From positions 10,489,001-10,553,000 of the forward strand of contig NC_073337.2 of NCBI RefSeq assembly GCF_027580225.2: a stretch of DNA of 64,000 nucleotides, read 5' to 3'. The notes beneath the pieces are model-generated. The model was not told the origin of the DNA, did not search any database, and saw only the letters and a list, made by a program, of their open reading frames with translations. Source of the DNA: Misgurnus anguillicaudatus (lineage: Eukaryota > Chordata > Actinopteri > Cypriniformes > Cobitidae). How positions within the stretch are numbered: the stretch's first letter is position 1; the number at the start of each line of letters is the position of its first letter. The position numbers and the translations under genes were made by a program. Positions 1-11,907 of the stretch are shown here, piece after piece.

Positions 1-1080
1 ATTTATCACTCTTTCAGATAGATTAAGTACACTATCTCTTGTGGGTTTTGCATGCACACAGTGTTTGTATTGTGTATGACTAGATGGTCTCTTCCTCTTT
101 TTGCTATAGAAACTTCTCCTACATAACAGGTTATATTTAAAGTGTTTGAAAGATCACATCTCTGTTTTTCATGCATTCTCTTTTGAACTTTAAGAATCTA
201 CAAAGAAACTACAGCCCTTTATATTGTGTGATGTGATGAAGGGTAATTTGTTAACAGTGTGTTTAGAGCTCCAGTGCTTTTTTTGTTTGCTGATATGAGA
301 GCTTAACACTAAGGTTGTGTTCAGAATGACAAACTTCATTCGCACACGTTCACAATGGGATGGCAGTTTAATGTGATAAACAACAGTATAACAGTAACCC
401 AGCATTTGATATGAGAATGTTTATGATTACAGTAAATGTTATGATTATAACGCTGTTGTTTATCTGTGCACACAGGCTAACACAAACTGGCATGAGTCCA
501 TAAAACTGATAGACTGAGCAGCTGTGCTCATTAGAACAGAGATAGACGCCTGTGCTGTTGCTACGGCGACTGCATCCAGAGTGCAGGCCTCGTGATCAAC
601 CACCCTGAAATTGTGCTTAATGAAGTATCAAATTTGAACGACTTTAATAATTATTATTTGCCTTTGTGTTGGTGGTTGTGTCTGAGAGACCTTCAATCTT
701 CATTTTTAAACGTTATCTTTCTCTCCGTACACACAGACATGCAGTAGCAGCATTATAAACATTAATGATGGGTTATCATCGGCTTTGTTCCTTACAAATA
801 AAGTATTGTGGCTACTCTAATGGCATCATAGTACCATGGCACATTGCGGTAATTGTTGAATTGTTCTCTGGCTCATATTGACCATGAATGAGCCAATCAG
901 CTTCGTTCATTTCAGTTTACCCCAAAGTCAAAAGACTAGCAAAGAATGGGGAAGGACGAATCTATGTTTTGCATATTAGGACTAGTATGTTGGAACTATT
1001 TTGGTAACACGTTACAAAAATGTTGTATTGACATTAACTAAGATTAAGTAAGAGATCATGTATAGGCAGCTTGTTGTAGC
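1..1080. other. Non-coding DNA, no recognised feature
   Basis: I see no gene, RNA or clear repeat boundary here. Open frames are short and lack splice context. The composition is ordinary AT-rich vertebrate intergenic or intronic DNA. Confidence 0.5.
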
Positions 1081-1084
1081 TTAA

Positions 1085-1977
1085 TTCTACGTGGCATTGA
1101 TTCAACAAGGTGCTGAAAGCATTCTTTAGAAGTGTTGGCCCATATTGATAGGATAACATCTTGTAGTTGATGGAGATTTGTGGGATACACATCCAGGACA
1201 CGAAGCTCCCGTTCCACCACATCCCAAAGATGCTCTATTGGGTTGAGATCTGGTGACTGTGGGGGCCATTTTAGTACAGTGAACTCATTGTCATGTTCAA
1301 GAAACCAATTTGAAATGATTCGAGCTTTGTGACATGGTGCATTTCCTGCTGGAAGTAGCCATCAGAGTATAGGTACATGGTGGTCATAAAGGAATGGACA
1401 TGGTCAGAAACAATGCTCAGGTAGGCCGTGGCATTTAAACGATGCCCAATTGGCACTAAGGGGCCTAAAGTGTGCCAAGAAAACATCCCCCACACATTAC
1501 ACCACCACCACCAGCCTGCGCAGTGGTAAAAAAGGCAGGTTTTCATTCTGTTTACGTCTCAACAGAAATCGAGACTCATCAGACCAGACAACATTTTTCC
1601 AGTCTTCAACTGTCCAATTTTGGTGAGCTCGTGCAAATTGTAGCCTCTTTTTCCTATTTGTAGTGGAGATGAGTGGTACCCGGTGGGGTCTTCTGCTGTT
1701 GCTCAAGGTTGTGCGTGTTGTGGCTTCACAAATGCTTTGCTGCATACTTTAGTTGTAACGAGTGGTTATTTCAGTCAAAGTTGCTCTTCTATTTTCGCCC
1801 ACAGGACTGCCGCATACTGAATGTTTTTCTCTTTTGACACCATTCTTTGTAAACCCTAGAAATGGTTGTGCGTGAAAATCCCAGTAACTGAGCAGATTGT
1901 GAAATACTCAGACCGGCCCGTCTGGCACCAACAACCATGCCACGCTCAAAATTGCTTAAATCACCTTTCTTTCCCAT
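1085..1977 (-). pseudogene. Tc1 transposase pseudogene (DD34E), frameshifted
   Basis: The relic starts with ATG at 1977 (MGKKGDLSNFERG) and encodes the N-terminal helix-turn-helix DNA-binding region, including the motif SQSAQLLGFSRTTISR. Downstream come the RRPHRVPLIS region and WSDESRF, which holds the first catalytic Asp. The frame shifts several times, so the second catalytic segment (the DNAPCHK region in the sister copy) reads as nonsense. The C-terminal LNPIEHLWDVVERELRVLD motif is still legible on the minus strand around 1195-1250. The function would have been cut-and-paste transposition into TA sites; this copy cannot encode an active enzyme. Confidence 0.85.
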
Positions 1978-2125
1978 TCTGACATTCAGTTTTTAGTTCA
2001 GGAGATTGTCTTGACCAGGACCACACCCCTAAATGCATTGAAGCAACTGCCATGTGATTGGTTTATTAGATAATTGTGTTAATGAGAAATTGAACATGTG
2101 TTCCTAATAATCCTTTAGGTGAGTG
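1085..2125 (-). mobile_element. Tc1/mariner transposon, 5' end intact, 3' end truncated
   Basis: On the minus strand the element starts at 2125 with the terminal inverted repeat CACTCACCTAAAGG, next to a TA dinucleotide (2126-2127). It then runs through a leader and a transposase relic. The opposite terminal repeat is absent: homology to the complete copy at 7444-8592 fades near 1065-1085. It is therefore a 3'-truncated copy of the same family, in the opposite orientation. Confidence 0.85.
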
Positions 2126-2127
2126 TA

Positions 2128-2956
2128 TAATGTCATATATTTACTAATGTTTACTAATACAATCTTATTGTGAACTGTTACCACTTTTTTAAGTACATTT
2201 GTGTATATAGTATTATTCTTTAGGTTTTAGGGTCAAATGTGACCAGTGTGCTATTGCACGAAGCCGGATTCACTCCGAGTTTGTACCACTTGCCTCCTGC
2301 TACAGGCCACTGAACATTTTGATAAAAATCTTGACCTTTTCTCAGTCTCAGCTTACCTCTTCTCTCAAGATTCTTGTTTTTAAAACCTTAGACAGAAAAT
2401 AAATCTCATTTGTGTTTATGTATGTGTGTGGTTATGTGAGCTCCCCTATATCCACGATCCATGAAAAGTCAAGAAAACAGGCCAAGCAAATATGAGCTGT
2501 TTGTAGTTGTATTAGGATTTAAGCACAGACTTACAAAGCCGATTTTAATTAAGCTCTGGTCCAGAGCCGCGTGTGTGTGTGTTATAGTTTACACCGTGAG
2601 CAGCTGCTTGTGTGCTTCTATTGGAAGTGGATCCTATGAGCGTGTCCAGTGAAATTCCTTTGTTTTCTCATCAATTGTTAAGTGCCGAATCACAGCCAAA
2701 TACAACAGCCTCTGCAGACCAAACGCCCTGAGCTAGAGGACCATTCGTTGGGAAATCGATGCCCGCTAGACCGCTGTTAGAGCAAATTTAATTGCGAATA
2801 AAAGAGGATTTATCACTGCTGCTCGTATTCGGATGAGAAACAATGTAAGACACAAATGAGATAAAGAAGATGAGTGCATTCTGGGTAATGAACTCTACAC
2901 TTCATACAGATATGCCTTTAAAACAGAAATGTAGCAGAATGTTTTGATAAAATATT
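2128..2956. other. Non-coding DNA
   Basis: No gene or repeat recognised. A 63-codon open frame at 2461 has no supporting motif or splice context. Confidence 0.4.
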
Positions 2957-3222
2957 TAAAGGGACAGTTTACCCAAAAATGAAAATTCGCTCATCTTTTA
3001 CTCACGCTTATGTTGTTACAAACCTGAATACATTTTATTGTTCTGTGAAGATATTTATAATGAAGCATGAAACAGAAGCACCATTGACTTCAAAAATACT
3101 AACTCAAAATCAAACATTGCTCAAAATATCTTCCTTTGTGTTCAGCAGACCAAATAAATTAATAAAGATTTGTAACAACATGATAGTGAGAAAATGATTT
3201 TTTGGGTGAAATATCCCTTTAA
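2957..3222 (+). mobile_element. TTAA-flanked MITE with long inverted repeats
   Basis: The element opens with TTAAAGGGACAGTTTACCC and closes with the inverted counterpart GGGTGAAATATCCCTTTAA. The arms can be followed inward (the acccaaaaatgaaaatt part is mirrored). A half copy of the same family lies at 4972-5217. It has no coding capacity; this is a common cyprinid hairpin-type non-autonomous DNA transposon. Confidence 0.75.
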
Positions 3223-3260
3223 GTTTAATATTAAAATTGACTTTTTTATCCAAGAGTCTG

Positions 3261-3445
3261 CACTCTTAAAACAAATGTGTTATATTAACACATCTTGTGT
3301 GTTGTCCTTAACACATCTCTGTGTTATTTTTTGTGTTGTTTTAACACATTTGTCCCATTTATTTGAACTCAAAATCAACACGAAATGACACATAATGTGT
3401 TTAAAGGTTAACATAAACAGGGTGTTAAAATTAACTTTCTGTGGA
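3261..3445 (+). mobile_element. ACACA/TGTGT-rich MITE, degraded copy
   Basis: It begins CACTCTTAAAA and contains repeated AACACAT/ATGTGTT words forming an internal inverted structure. It is homologous to the better preserved element at 9590-9845. The right terminus is eroded. Confidence 0.65.
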
Positions 3446-3908
3446 TGTGCCTGTATTCTTTGCAACCAAGATTTTTTGAGTTGTATGAAGATGCCGGATT
3501 TGGCCTGGAGTAGACATCATGGATCTTCTCTGGAATTGACGGAGTCGTTCAATGGTTTGGCGGTACATGCGTTCAGTGCAGGAAACGGGTCACTAAAACC
3601 TCCTGCTTTAAGTCTCGTCTGTACTCACGGCCTGAAAAACACTGCCGTTTACATTGTGACCTTTCTGCTGAATTGAAAGCGACAGAGTTCTGCTATATCT
3701 GCACATTCATGCTGGACATAACAATCTGTCAACTGGCCGCGCAGTGAATGTTTTGGGTGGCGTACATGAGGGCAGATATTGTGTTTGAGACTATTATTTC
3801 TCTAGCTAGAGAAACTGATAGAGAAACATGGAGCTTATTTAAAACTTGAATGTGATGAATTACACATTAATCATCATTTAAACCATATGTCTTTCTTATG
3901 TCACCACA
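3446..3908. other. Non-coding DNA
   Basis: No gene or repeat boundary identified. Confidence 0.35.
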
Positions 3909-4818
3909 TTAAAGGATTTGTCAATTTTCTTTAAAAAAAATCCAGATAATTTATTCACCACCATGTCATCCAAAATGTTGTTGTCTTTCTTTGTTCAGTC
4001 GAGAAGAAATTATGATTTTTGAGGAAAACATTTCAGGATTTTTCTAATTTTAATGGACTTTAATGGACCCCAACACTTAACAGTTTTAATGCAGTTTAAA
4101 ATTGCAGTTTCAAAGGACTCTAAACGATCCCAAACGAGGCATAAGGGTCTATCTAGCGAAACGATTGTCATTTTTGACAAGAAAAATAAAAAATATCCAC
4201 TTTTAAACCACAACTTCTCGTCTATCTCCGGCTGTGTGACGCGCCAGCGCGACCTCACGTAATTGTGTGGTGCCGTGGAAATGTCACGTGTTACATATAT
4301 GAAACTCACATTTGCGGACCATTTTAAACAATAAACTGTCACAAAGACATTAATTAGCATCATTCGACATACAACAACGTTGGAACAGTCCTCTTTCTCC
4401 ACACTTGTAAACACTGGGGCGTAGTTTCGATACACCATCTGTGACCTCTTGACGGATGACATATAAGGTGAGGTCGCGCTGGCGCGTCACAGGACTGGAG
4501 ATAGATGAGAAGTTGTCATTTAAAAGTGCATATTTTTTATTTTTCTTGTCAAAAATGACAATCGTTTCGCTAGATAAGACCCTTATGCCTCGTTTGGGAT
4601 CGTTTAGAGTCCTTTGAAACTGCAATTTTAAACTACATTAAAACTGTTAAGTGTTGGTGTCCATTAAAGTCCATTAAAATGAGAAAAATCCTGGAATGTT
4701 TTCCTCAAAAAAAATAATTTCTTCTCGACTGAACAAAGAAAGACATCAACATTTTGGATGACATGATAGTGAGTAAATTTTCTGGATTTTTTTTTAAGAA
4801 AATGGACTAATCCTTTAA
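3909..4818. mobile_element. Long-inverted-repeat foldback element, copy 1
   Basis: The element is a near-palindrome with arms of roughly 350 bp. The left arm begins TTAAAGGATTTGTC and the right arm ends in the inverted counterpart GACTAATCCTTTAA. Within the arms, tagcgaaacgattgtcat (left) pairs with atgacaatcgtttcgcta (right). The centre is a spacer of about 200 bp. No transposase is encoded. Sister copies lie at 11908-13287 and 52761-54777. TTAA at both ends suggests a TTAA-targeting system (piggyBac or Kolobok-like), which is an inference. Confidence 0.8.
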
Positions 4819-4971
4819 GTCAACAGTGCTTTTTACAATGCTGCATTTACATGAAAGATAAACAAAAGAAACCACAGAAATTCAAAAAGTATATGTTTAT
4901 ATTATATAGAGTAAAATATGTAGTATTATTGCACATTTGTTCTCATATGATAAATTATAGATAGATTTATC

Positions 4972-5217
4972 ACACAAAAGATTAGAGAAGATATTTTGAG
5001 AAATGTTTGTCACCAAACCATTTAGAGGCCCCAATGACTTTCATAGTAGGAAAAAGAATATTATGGAAGTAAATGGTGCCTTTGATCAGGTTACAAACAT
5101 TCCTCAAAATATCTTTCTTTGTGTTCATCAAAATAAAGACATTTATACAGTTTTTTAACAACATGAGGGTGAGTAAATGATAAGAGAAATTTCATTTTTG
5201 GGGGAACTATCCCTTTA
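4972..5217. mobile_element. Partial copy of the 2957-3222 MITE family
   Basis: It contains the mirrored core (tcaccaaaccattt ... aaatggtgcc) and the right arm, ending with atgagggtgagtaaatgat and then GGGGGAACTATCCCTTTAA. The left arm is incomplete. Confidence 0.7.
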
Positions 5218-5276
5218 AGTTGTATTTAATACCTGGGTGTTTCACTGTCATCACTAAACTGTTCAGTTAAAGGGGA

Positions 5277-5697
5277 CATTTCACAAGACTTTTTAAGATA
5301 TCAGATAAGTCTTTGTTATCCCCAGAGTACGTATGTGAAGTTTTAGCTCGAAATACCATCAAGATAATTTATTATAACATGTTAAAATTGCCACTTTGCA
5401 GGTGTGAGCAAAAATGTGCCATTTTTGGGTGTGTCATTTAAAATGCAAATGAGCTGATCTCAGCACTAAATGGCAGTGCTGTGGTTGGATAGTGCAGATT
5501 AAGGGGTGCTATATCCCGTTCTGACATCATAAGGGGAGCCAGTTTTAATAAGCTATTTTTTCACATACTTGCAGAGAATGTTTTACCAAAACTAAGTTTG
5601 ATCTTTTTCACATTTTCTAGGTTGATAGAAGCACTGCGGACCCATTATAGCACTTAAACATGGAAAAAGTCAGATTTTCTTGATATGTCCCCTTTAA
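5277..5697. mobile_element. TTAA-flanked MITE, about 413 bp
   Basis: TTAA (5277-5280) is followed by AGGGGACATTTCAC. The other end reads GATATGTCCCCT followed by TTAA (5694-5697). These are short terminal inverted repeats with a TTAA target duplication and no coding capacity. The family is abundant in cyprinids. Confidence 0.8.
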
Positions 5698-7443
5698 ACC
5701 TCCACAGCAAAATTTTAAAGCCTAACAGAGTCACACAGTTCAGACCACCTCAGGTTCACTTATAGCTGAGGCATAAAACAATGACAGCAGTTTTAATCTG
5801 CATTGTTTCTTCAAACTTCTCTCTGCGCACACAGATTTATTCTCACAATTATTCTCTGTAATGAAATGTTTTGAATGCAGGAGGGTTTATGTGTCCATCT
5901 AATATTATAGTAGCGGTGATTCTAACCGAACATGGGTCCATACTCAGACTTATGAGAGTATCTGTCGGGTAAATCCCAATCTGCTCACTATCAATGAGGC
6001 GTCACTCTCGCATATCTGCACTTTTATCCCAGCTCAACATTACACAAACCATGATAAATGAATTTCAGCGTGGAAGTGAATATTAGCCCATCGCAGTCCA
6101 GCCGGGACACAACTGAGAATGGATTATCGTCTGTGTTTGTGTAAGGGTCCAGGGGTCCGCAGTAACATCATTTACAGTCTTTCACATATAAAAGAGGTTC
6201 AGATCACAGTATCGATTGTTCCCCGTGGAGCAGCGTTTTTATTTACCCTGACGCTTTTAATGTCTGCGTCTGCACTGTGTGGTTGTAACAGTGTCTTATA
6301 GCGTGTAGTTTACTGGGGTGATGAGGAGACACGGCTGAGTACTTTATCATTTTCTAATAGGCTTCCTTAAGCCCAGGCTGTTTGTTTGTACTGTACAGAT
6401 AAAAAAGCTACTTATTTCATATAATGGGAAAACTTTTTAAAGTAACATCTGTAATGATTAATAAATTGAATATTTAACTAAAAAACTGTCAAAAACCGAA
6501 TAAACATTTCTCACAAAATTTGTTACATCTAAAGATAAAGCATGGAGATCTTTCAGGAGAAGTTGGTGTCAGTGAGTTTATATCCCTCAGCTTTGACCTT
6601 TTATCCAGACGTTTTTCAGTATAACAGAAACACTTGGGTGTCACCAGATTACTGCAAAGTTTATCCATAAATCATTTATTAATCTACTGTATTCTCTGAA
6701 TATCCAGAGCCTCGTATATACTTCAGAAGTCAGGATTTTTTTTATTATTATTTATTTACTTAATTTTATGGTCACTATATCCTTTCATTATATTGAATGG
6801 AGAACTGTGAACATTATTTAGCCTCCTTCAGTATCCTTCAGTAAGAAAGAAGTGAATGATGATTGAATTGTCATTTTTATGTGAATGGTTCCTTGTGTTC
6901 CAGTCTAAAATAGCACTTTTACATCTCCATTCGTCTGTTGTTTAATGACTGTGTCTGTTAAAGGGTTTTGTGAACCGTCTGCATTCTGTGGTTGAAGTTC
7001 ATTTGCATTCTGCCTCTCTGCAAGATTTATCATCGCATGACTGTCAAACTCTCGAATGAGATAAACAAACAGGTGCATTTCCTCATGATAACCGATGTGA
7101 GGAGATCTCAGGAGCTGTGCTAATAACCCTGATCTCCACTGAAGGTTTATCTGACTGAATATGACAGGAAAAAACTCTGCATTTTAATGAAGAAAGTAAA
7201 CTTTTGATAGTCAGGGGCTTTGTGATGAATTAAATCTGTCTGTTGCTTTTTGTTAAATGCTGTCCTGTGACCAATATATGAATATAGTCCAAACTTTTGT
7301 TATTTTCTCTCTTGTCTTTCATGTGTTGATTTACAGCTTTCTGTGTGTATTTGTAGGGCTATTCTCAATTGATAATCTGGGATGTTTTTTTCTTTTCCTT
7401 TTTAATTCTTTATTTAGTTTCATTCTTCTAATTCTAAATTATA
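5698..7443. other. Non-coding DNA
   Basis: No gene, RNA or well-bounded repeat seen. Open frames are short and AT-driven. Confidence 0.4.
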
Positions 7444-8592
7444 CACTCACCTAAAGGATTATTAGGAACACCTGTTCAATTTCTCATTAATGCAATTATG
7501 TAATCAACCAATCAAATGGCATTTGCTTCAATGCATTTAGGGGTGTGGTCCTGGTCAAGACAATCTCCTGAACTCCAAACTGAACGTCAGAATGGGAAAG
7601 AAAGGTGATTTAAGCAATTTTGAGCGTGCCATGGTTGTTGGTGCCAGACCGGTCTGTCTGAGTATTTAAAAATCTGCTTAGTTACTGGGGTTTTCATGCA
7701 CAACCATTTCTAGGGTTTACAAAGAATGGTGTGAAAAGGGAAAAACATCCAGTATGTGGCAGTCCTGTGGGCGAAATGCCTTGTTGATGCTAGAGGTCAG
7801 AGGAGAATGGCCCGACTGATTTAAGCTGATAGAAGAGCAACTTTGACTGAAATAACCACACCCAGGTATGCAGCAAAGCATTTGTGAAGCCACAACACGC
7901 ACAACCTTGAGGCGGATGGGCTACAACAGCAGAAGACCCCACCGGGTACCACTCATCTCCACTACAAATAGGAAAAAGAGGCTACAATTTGCACAAGCTC
8001 ACCAAAATTGGACAGTTGAAGACTGGAAAAATGTTGCCTGGTCTGATGAGTCTCGATTTCTGTTGAGAAATATAGAGCCAGAATTTAGCGTAAACAGAAT
8101 GACAACATGGATCCATCATGCCTTGTTACCACTGTGCAGGCTGGTGGTTGTGGTGTAATGGTGCGGGGGATGTTAGTGCCGATTGGGCATCGTTTAAATG
8201 CCACGGCCTACCTGAGCATTGTTTCTAACCATGTCCATTTCTTTATGACCACCTCTGATGGCTACTTCCAGCAGGATAATGCACCTTGTCACAAAAGCTT
8301 GAATCATTTTAAATCTGACAATGAGTTCTCTGTACTAAAATGGCCCCCGCAGTCACCAGATCTCAACCCAATAGAGCATCTTTGGGATGTGGTGGAACGG
8401 GAGCTTCGTGTCCTGGATGTGCATCCCACAAATCTCCATCAACTGCAAGATGCTATCCTATCAATATGAGCCAACATTTCTAAAGAATGCTTTCAGCACC
8501 TTGTTTAATGCCACGATTAAGGCAGTTCTGAAGGCGAAAGAAGGTCAAACACAGTATTAGTATGGTGTTCCTAATAATCCTTTAGGTGAGTG
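7444..8592 (+). mobile_element. Tc1/mariner transposon, both termini present
   Basis: It runs from CACTCACCTAAAGG at 7444 to the inverted CCTTTAGGTGAGTG ending at 8592. The terminal repeats are about 28 bp. A TA target duplication flanks it (7442-7443 and 8593-8594). The 1149-bp element encloses a decayed transposase. It is the same family as the truncated copy at 1085-2125. Confidence 0.92.
7592..8469 (+). pseudogene. Tc1 transposase pseudogene (DD34E)
   Basis: The reading starts at ATG 7592 (MGKKGDLSNFERA) and breaks soon after, when an in-frame stop follows the first helix (near 7670). Two later segments in different frames carry the catalytic core. One (7868-8158) holds WSDESRFLL with the first Asp. 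The other (8107-8469) holds YFQQDNAPCHK with the second Asp and DLNPIEHLWDVVEREL with the catalytic Glu. The catalytic motifs therefore survive, but frameshifts and stops separate them. The enzyme would cut and paste the element at TA sites; this copy is inactive. Confidence 0.88.
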
Positions 8593-8594
8593 TA

Positions 8595-9589
8595 GAGAAT
8601 AAAGTCAGACATGATTAAAATAGGATATTAGCATACTACTATGCATATTTTAGTTGTATGTGGTGTATACTATGCCAAAATGATAAATTAATTAAACATT
8701 CAGCCAAATGAAGTCACGGGACTACAATGCAATATTGTTCATCCTTAACTCTCATTGATCCCGTGACAGAGGATATACTTGACTGAAGCGAAATTTATAT
8801 AATTTATGTGCATATGAATGCAAAGGAAACACCCAGCTGATTTAAATGTGTTTGATCCTGTCACACAATAAACAGCAAAGAGACGCTCTTCTTCTTATAC
8901 TCATCATCTCATGCTAATGGTCTGTCAAATGACCCCTGTCTAAACATTCAGAGCTAAGGGTAAATTCATTTTCATTTGAATTAAATTGAGCTTTCTGAAT
9001 GAGTATATGTAAGAACAAGTGCACGAGGATCAGCCCATTGTCATTCACTGAAGTGATGAGGACCATATGTCATATCCGAGCCGTAACACCTCACCAGTGA
9101 TGTCTCTCTCTCTCTCTGCTCCCGGCGGCTGTGTCCCCACAGTCTGGTCATTTGAATTCTCTCCATCATTTGCATGTTCTCCTCCGTGCACCCTGTAGGG
9201 TGAGGGGGCGTCTTTGATGAAGTGCTGCAGGCCTGTGGACAGGCGTGTCACATTAACAGAGTCCGTCTGCTGCAGCCCGGAGATTATAGAGTCATTGTGA
9301 AAATAACCATTAGTTATTAAAGAGAAGGCCAGTGAATGACAGCATGAGGAGGTGAAGTGAGTGACAATCAATGACAGAATGAGGTTGGGTGACACAATTA
9401 TTCGGTTTTTAGTGGTACTTTATTTAACTCTGGACCAAAAGTCTTACTCTTTTCTTCACATATTTTCAATGTCATTTGTTATCACATGATTAAAATCACA
9501 CAGAAGGCATTAGCATTGAGTTTTGCACGGGGAAAATAGGTCTGCTTTGAAAGTGTAAATAAAAGTCTTTATTCTCGTGCACTCTTAAA
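8595..9589. other. Non-coding DNA
   Basis: No gene recognised. A short CT run lies near 9102-9118 beside a weak splice-acceptor-like site, but I could not support an exon. Confidence 0.35.
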
Positions 9590-9845
9590 ATGAATGTGTC
9601 AAATTAACACATCTTGTGTCTAAGGACAACACATCTAGTGTGTTGTCCTTAACTTAACACATCTCTGTGTTATTTTTGGAATAACACACTTTGTGTTGTT
9701 TTAACACATCTTGTGTTGTCCATTTCATTTATTTAAGCTCACATTCTACAGGAAATGACACACAATGTGTTAAAATAACACATAATGTGTTAAATAGTTT
9801 AACAAAAAACAATGTGTTAAAATTAACACATCCTTTTTTAGAGTG
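9590..9845 (+). mobile_element. ACACA/TGTGT-rich MITE, full copy
   Basis: The termini are CACTCTTAAAA and the inverted TTTTTTAGAGTG. The interior is made of repeated ttaacacat and atgtgttaa words that fold on themselves. It is homologous to 3261-3445. Confidence 0.75.
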
Positions 9846-10529
9846 TGTGCAATGTGCATTGAAACTGCAGAATAAATGATACATTTCAGTTTAAGCTTCA
9901 CTGAGTTTGTAATAATTGTGCTCATAAAGTATCGTAAACTTTGACCAAACAAACTTGCGAGAGGTTTTATTCCCTGCTGTATATTCAGTAATTGAAATAA
10001 CACTGGTAGTTATAAAGTTAAATAAATGTAGTATAATTCAGTATATTTTAGATAAAGAAAAACTAATTATTTCTATAGCCCACAGGCTTTCTGTAGTCCT
10101 GGAATAAGCTGTACTGTATGTATTTGAGATGCACCAATATTTACTGTACTTTTCCAGCCATAGTAGCTGATTATTCAGACTGATATCTGCCGATAGTTTG
10201 GTGTTTATATTATCTTGCATTAATTCTGAAGATACGTGTTTTTTTAAATGTTATTCATTCATACAATGACCATTAATATTGAACATTAAACTATTGATGT
10301 TGTTTCTTTACATTTTCTATAGACTGTTTCAGCAGTAACAACATAAACGGCTTTCATGGACCAGACGTAACTTCTGGTAAACTCCACAAAGAATCAATAA
10401 CAACAGTGTCCTTTAAGTGCAGTTTATTTCTGATAACAAGCAAAATAAATGACAGGTAGATTACCTTAGTTCAAATTTTAGCTAAAGCATATCAAAAACT
10501 GTGATATAATAATGAATGTATACAATGCA
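9846..10529. other. Non-coding DNA
   Basis: No gene or bounded repeat seen. Confidence 0.35.
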
Positions 10530-10790
10530 GGGCCGGCCTGAGGTATAAGCGAACTAAGCGGCTGCTTGGGGCCCCAATCCTTTTTTTTTACAATTAAATA
10601 ACTTATACAAGTAATATAAATGAATGAATGAATGAATACAAATGAAAAAATAAATAATTCAAGACAAAAAAATCTGATTTGCAGACAACTGCTGTGTCTC
10701 TGTGCTAGCGTTTGAGTCATGCGCAATATAGACACCTCGCGTGAATTGACAATTCGCGCAGGTGCGGGTCACTGTAATAAATGATAAACC

Positions 10791-10871
10791 ATGTCACAAA
10801 AAAGGATGTATCCCTCTGGTGCCAAAAAGAGAAAGAAGAAAAGGACAGAGGAGGAGAAAAAAGCGAGATAA
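10791..10871 (+). pseudogene. 5' fragment of a hAT-type (ZMYM1-like) transposase
   Basis: ATG opens a 26-codon stretch (MSQKRMYPSGAKKRKKKRTE) before TAA. The Lys/Arg-rich 'PSGAKKRKKK' start resembles the N-terminus of fish hAT-derived proteins annotated as zinc finger MYM-type protein 1-like. A gtatgtg donor-like site follows immediately. The rest of the gene is missing. Confidence 0.5.
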
Positions 10872-10893
10872 AGGTATGTGTGCATGATTATTT

Positions 10894-11141
10894 GAAGAGT
10901 TTCGTTGCAAAACTTGCAAAACTGTTTTTTTAATTGTTCAGAAATCTTGTTTTTAGGTTGTGCATTCCAATTAATTTCAATTCAACTGCAGTTGGTTTGT
11001 TTTGATTTAAACCTTCATAACTTAAAAAATACAGCTAAGTAGCACCATAAAACTAAATAATAACATGATAACATAATAATAAACATGTTTTGACAAAAAT
11101 GTAAAAAAATGGATTTATCTCGTTTTGCAACGAAACTCTTC
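10894..11141. mobile_element. MITE with GAAGAGTTTCGTTGCAAAAC termini, 4-bp TSD
   Basis: The terminal inverted repeats are GAAGAGTTTCGTTGCAAAAC and GTTTTGCAACGAAACTCTTC. They are flanked on both sides by ATTT, a 4-bp target duplication. A second copy lies at 26796-26987 with ATAT duplications. Confidence 0.8.
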
Positions 11142-11174
11142 ATTTACAGTATGTTTAATTTGTGCAGCAGCAGC

Positions 11175-11385
11175 TAGTGGTGTGACAGATCGCAGTTGAT
11201 CCGTGATCGACCCACAGTTCGGCTCGCATGCGATTCGCGGATTAATAGGGAAAGTTGATAATTTGCACGTGTTTCATAGGCTTGCAAATGTTAACATTTC
11301 AAGTGATTTTAAACAATTTTGCTCACAAAAAGGCGCTAAAGTGAGCAGGTTTCTGGACACACATCCAGTTAAATGTGTGGCGCGT
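11175..11385 (+). repeat. Dispersed repeat shared with 59180-59395
   Basis: The reading gttgatccgtgatcgaccca, followed by gcggattaata, gttgataatttgcac and cgctaaagtgagca, recurs in inverted orientation inside the hAT element at 58453-59609. This suggests both belong to related hAT elements. Confidence 0.6.
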
Positions 11386-11907
11386 GCTTAAGTGCACTCA
11401 GTGGTGGACACATGTGGAGACGCGTTTCAGCAAAGAAAAAAAAAGCAAGCGAACACAAAATCTTTCTGTTCTTGACAGGGCACGTAAAAACAAAATGATC
11501 TCCACAGTACTCTTTTTCCAATAAAACATTTGTTTATGTCTTAGGTTTATGTAAAGATTAGGCAGAAACCAGGTCTGTGCTGCTCTTAAAAACAGTAACC
11601 TCAATTAACCTACTTAAGTCTGTGTCATTAATGTTAATCAAACAATTCAAGACAAAGAGAAAATCACTTCTGTAGCTCTAAAAAAAATAATTATTATATT
11701 TAATTCATACAATAAAGACAGTGTTATTATTCATTTGATTGGATGTCTGAACCTAATGCTAATTTTAAGACCTTACTTAAGGTGCATCTTTGTTCTTTTT
11801 ATAAATGTTTGTAATTTCTTTATTTTAAAAAAAAAATTGGTGGGAGGGGGCCCCCAAGCAAATTCTGTTGTCAGACTGTACATAACTCCAACACTAGAGG
11901 CACTATA

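Larger units (their letters stand above)
10530..11880 (+). mobile_element. hAT transposon remnant
   Basis: It begins with a hAT-type terminal motif, CAGGGCCGGCCTGAGG, followed by gcttggggcccc. A related gggggcccccaagcaa occurs at about 11847-11862, near the far end. Inside are a short relic of a transposase first exon (10791-10871) and a later MITE insertion (10894-11141). Boundaries are approximate. Confidence 0.5.

Noticed and set aside
4010..4625. 150- and 91-codon open frames in foldback copy 1
   Set aside because: They are readings through the inverted arms; the same residues appear from both arms and from copy 2, with no protein-like conservation.
9090..9200. Possible exon after a CT-rich acceptor
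   Set aside because: No open frame with a matching donor could be supported.
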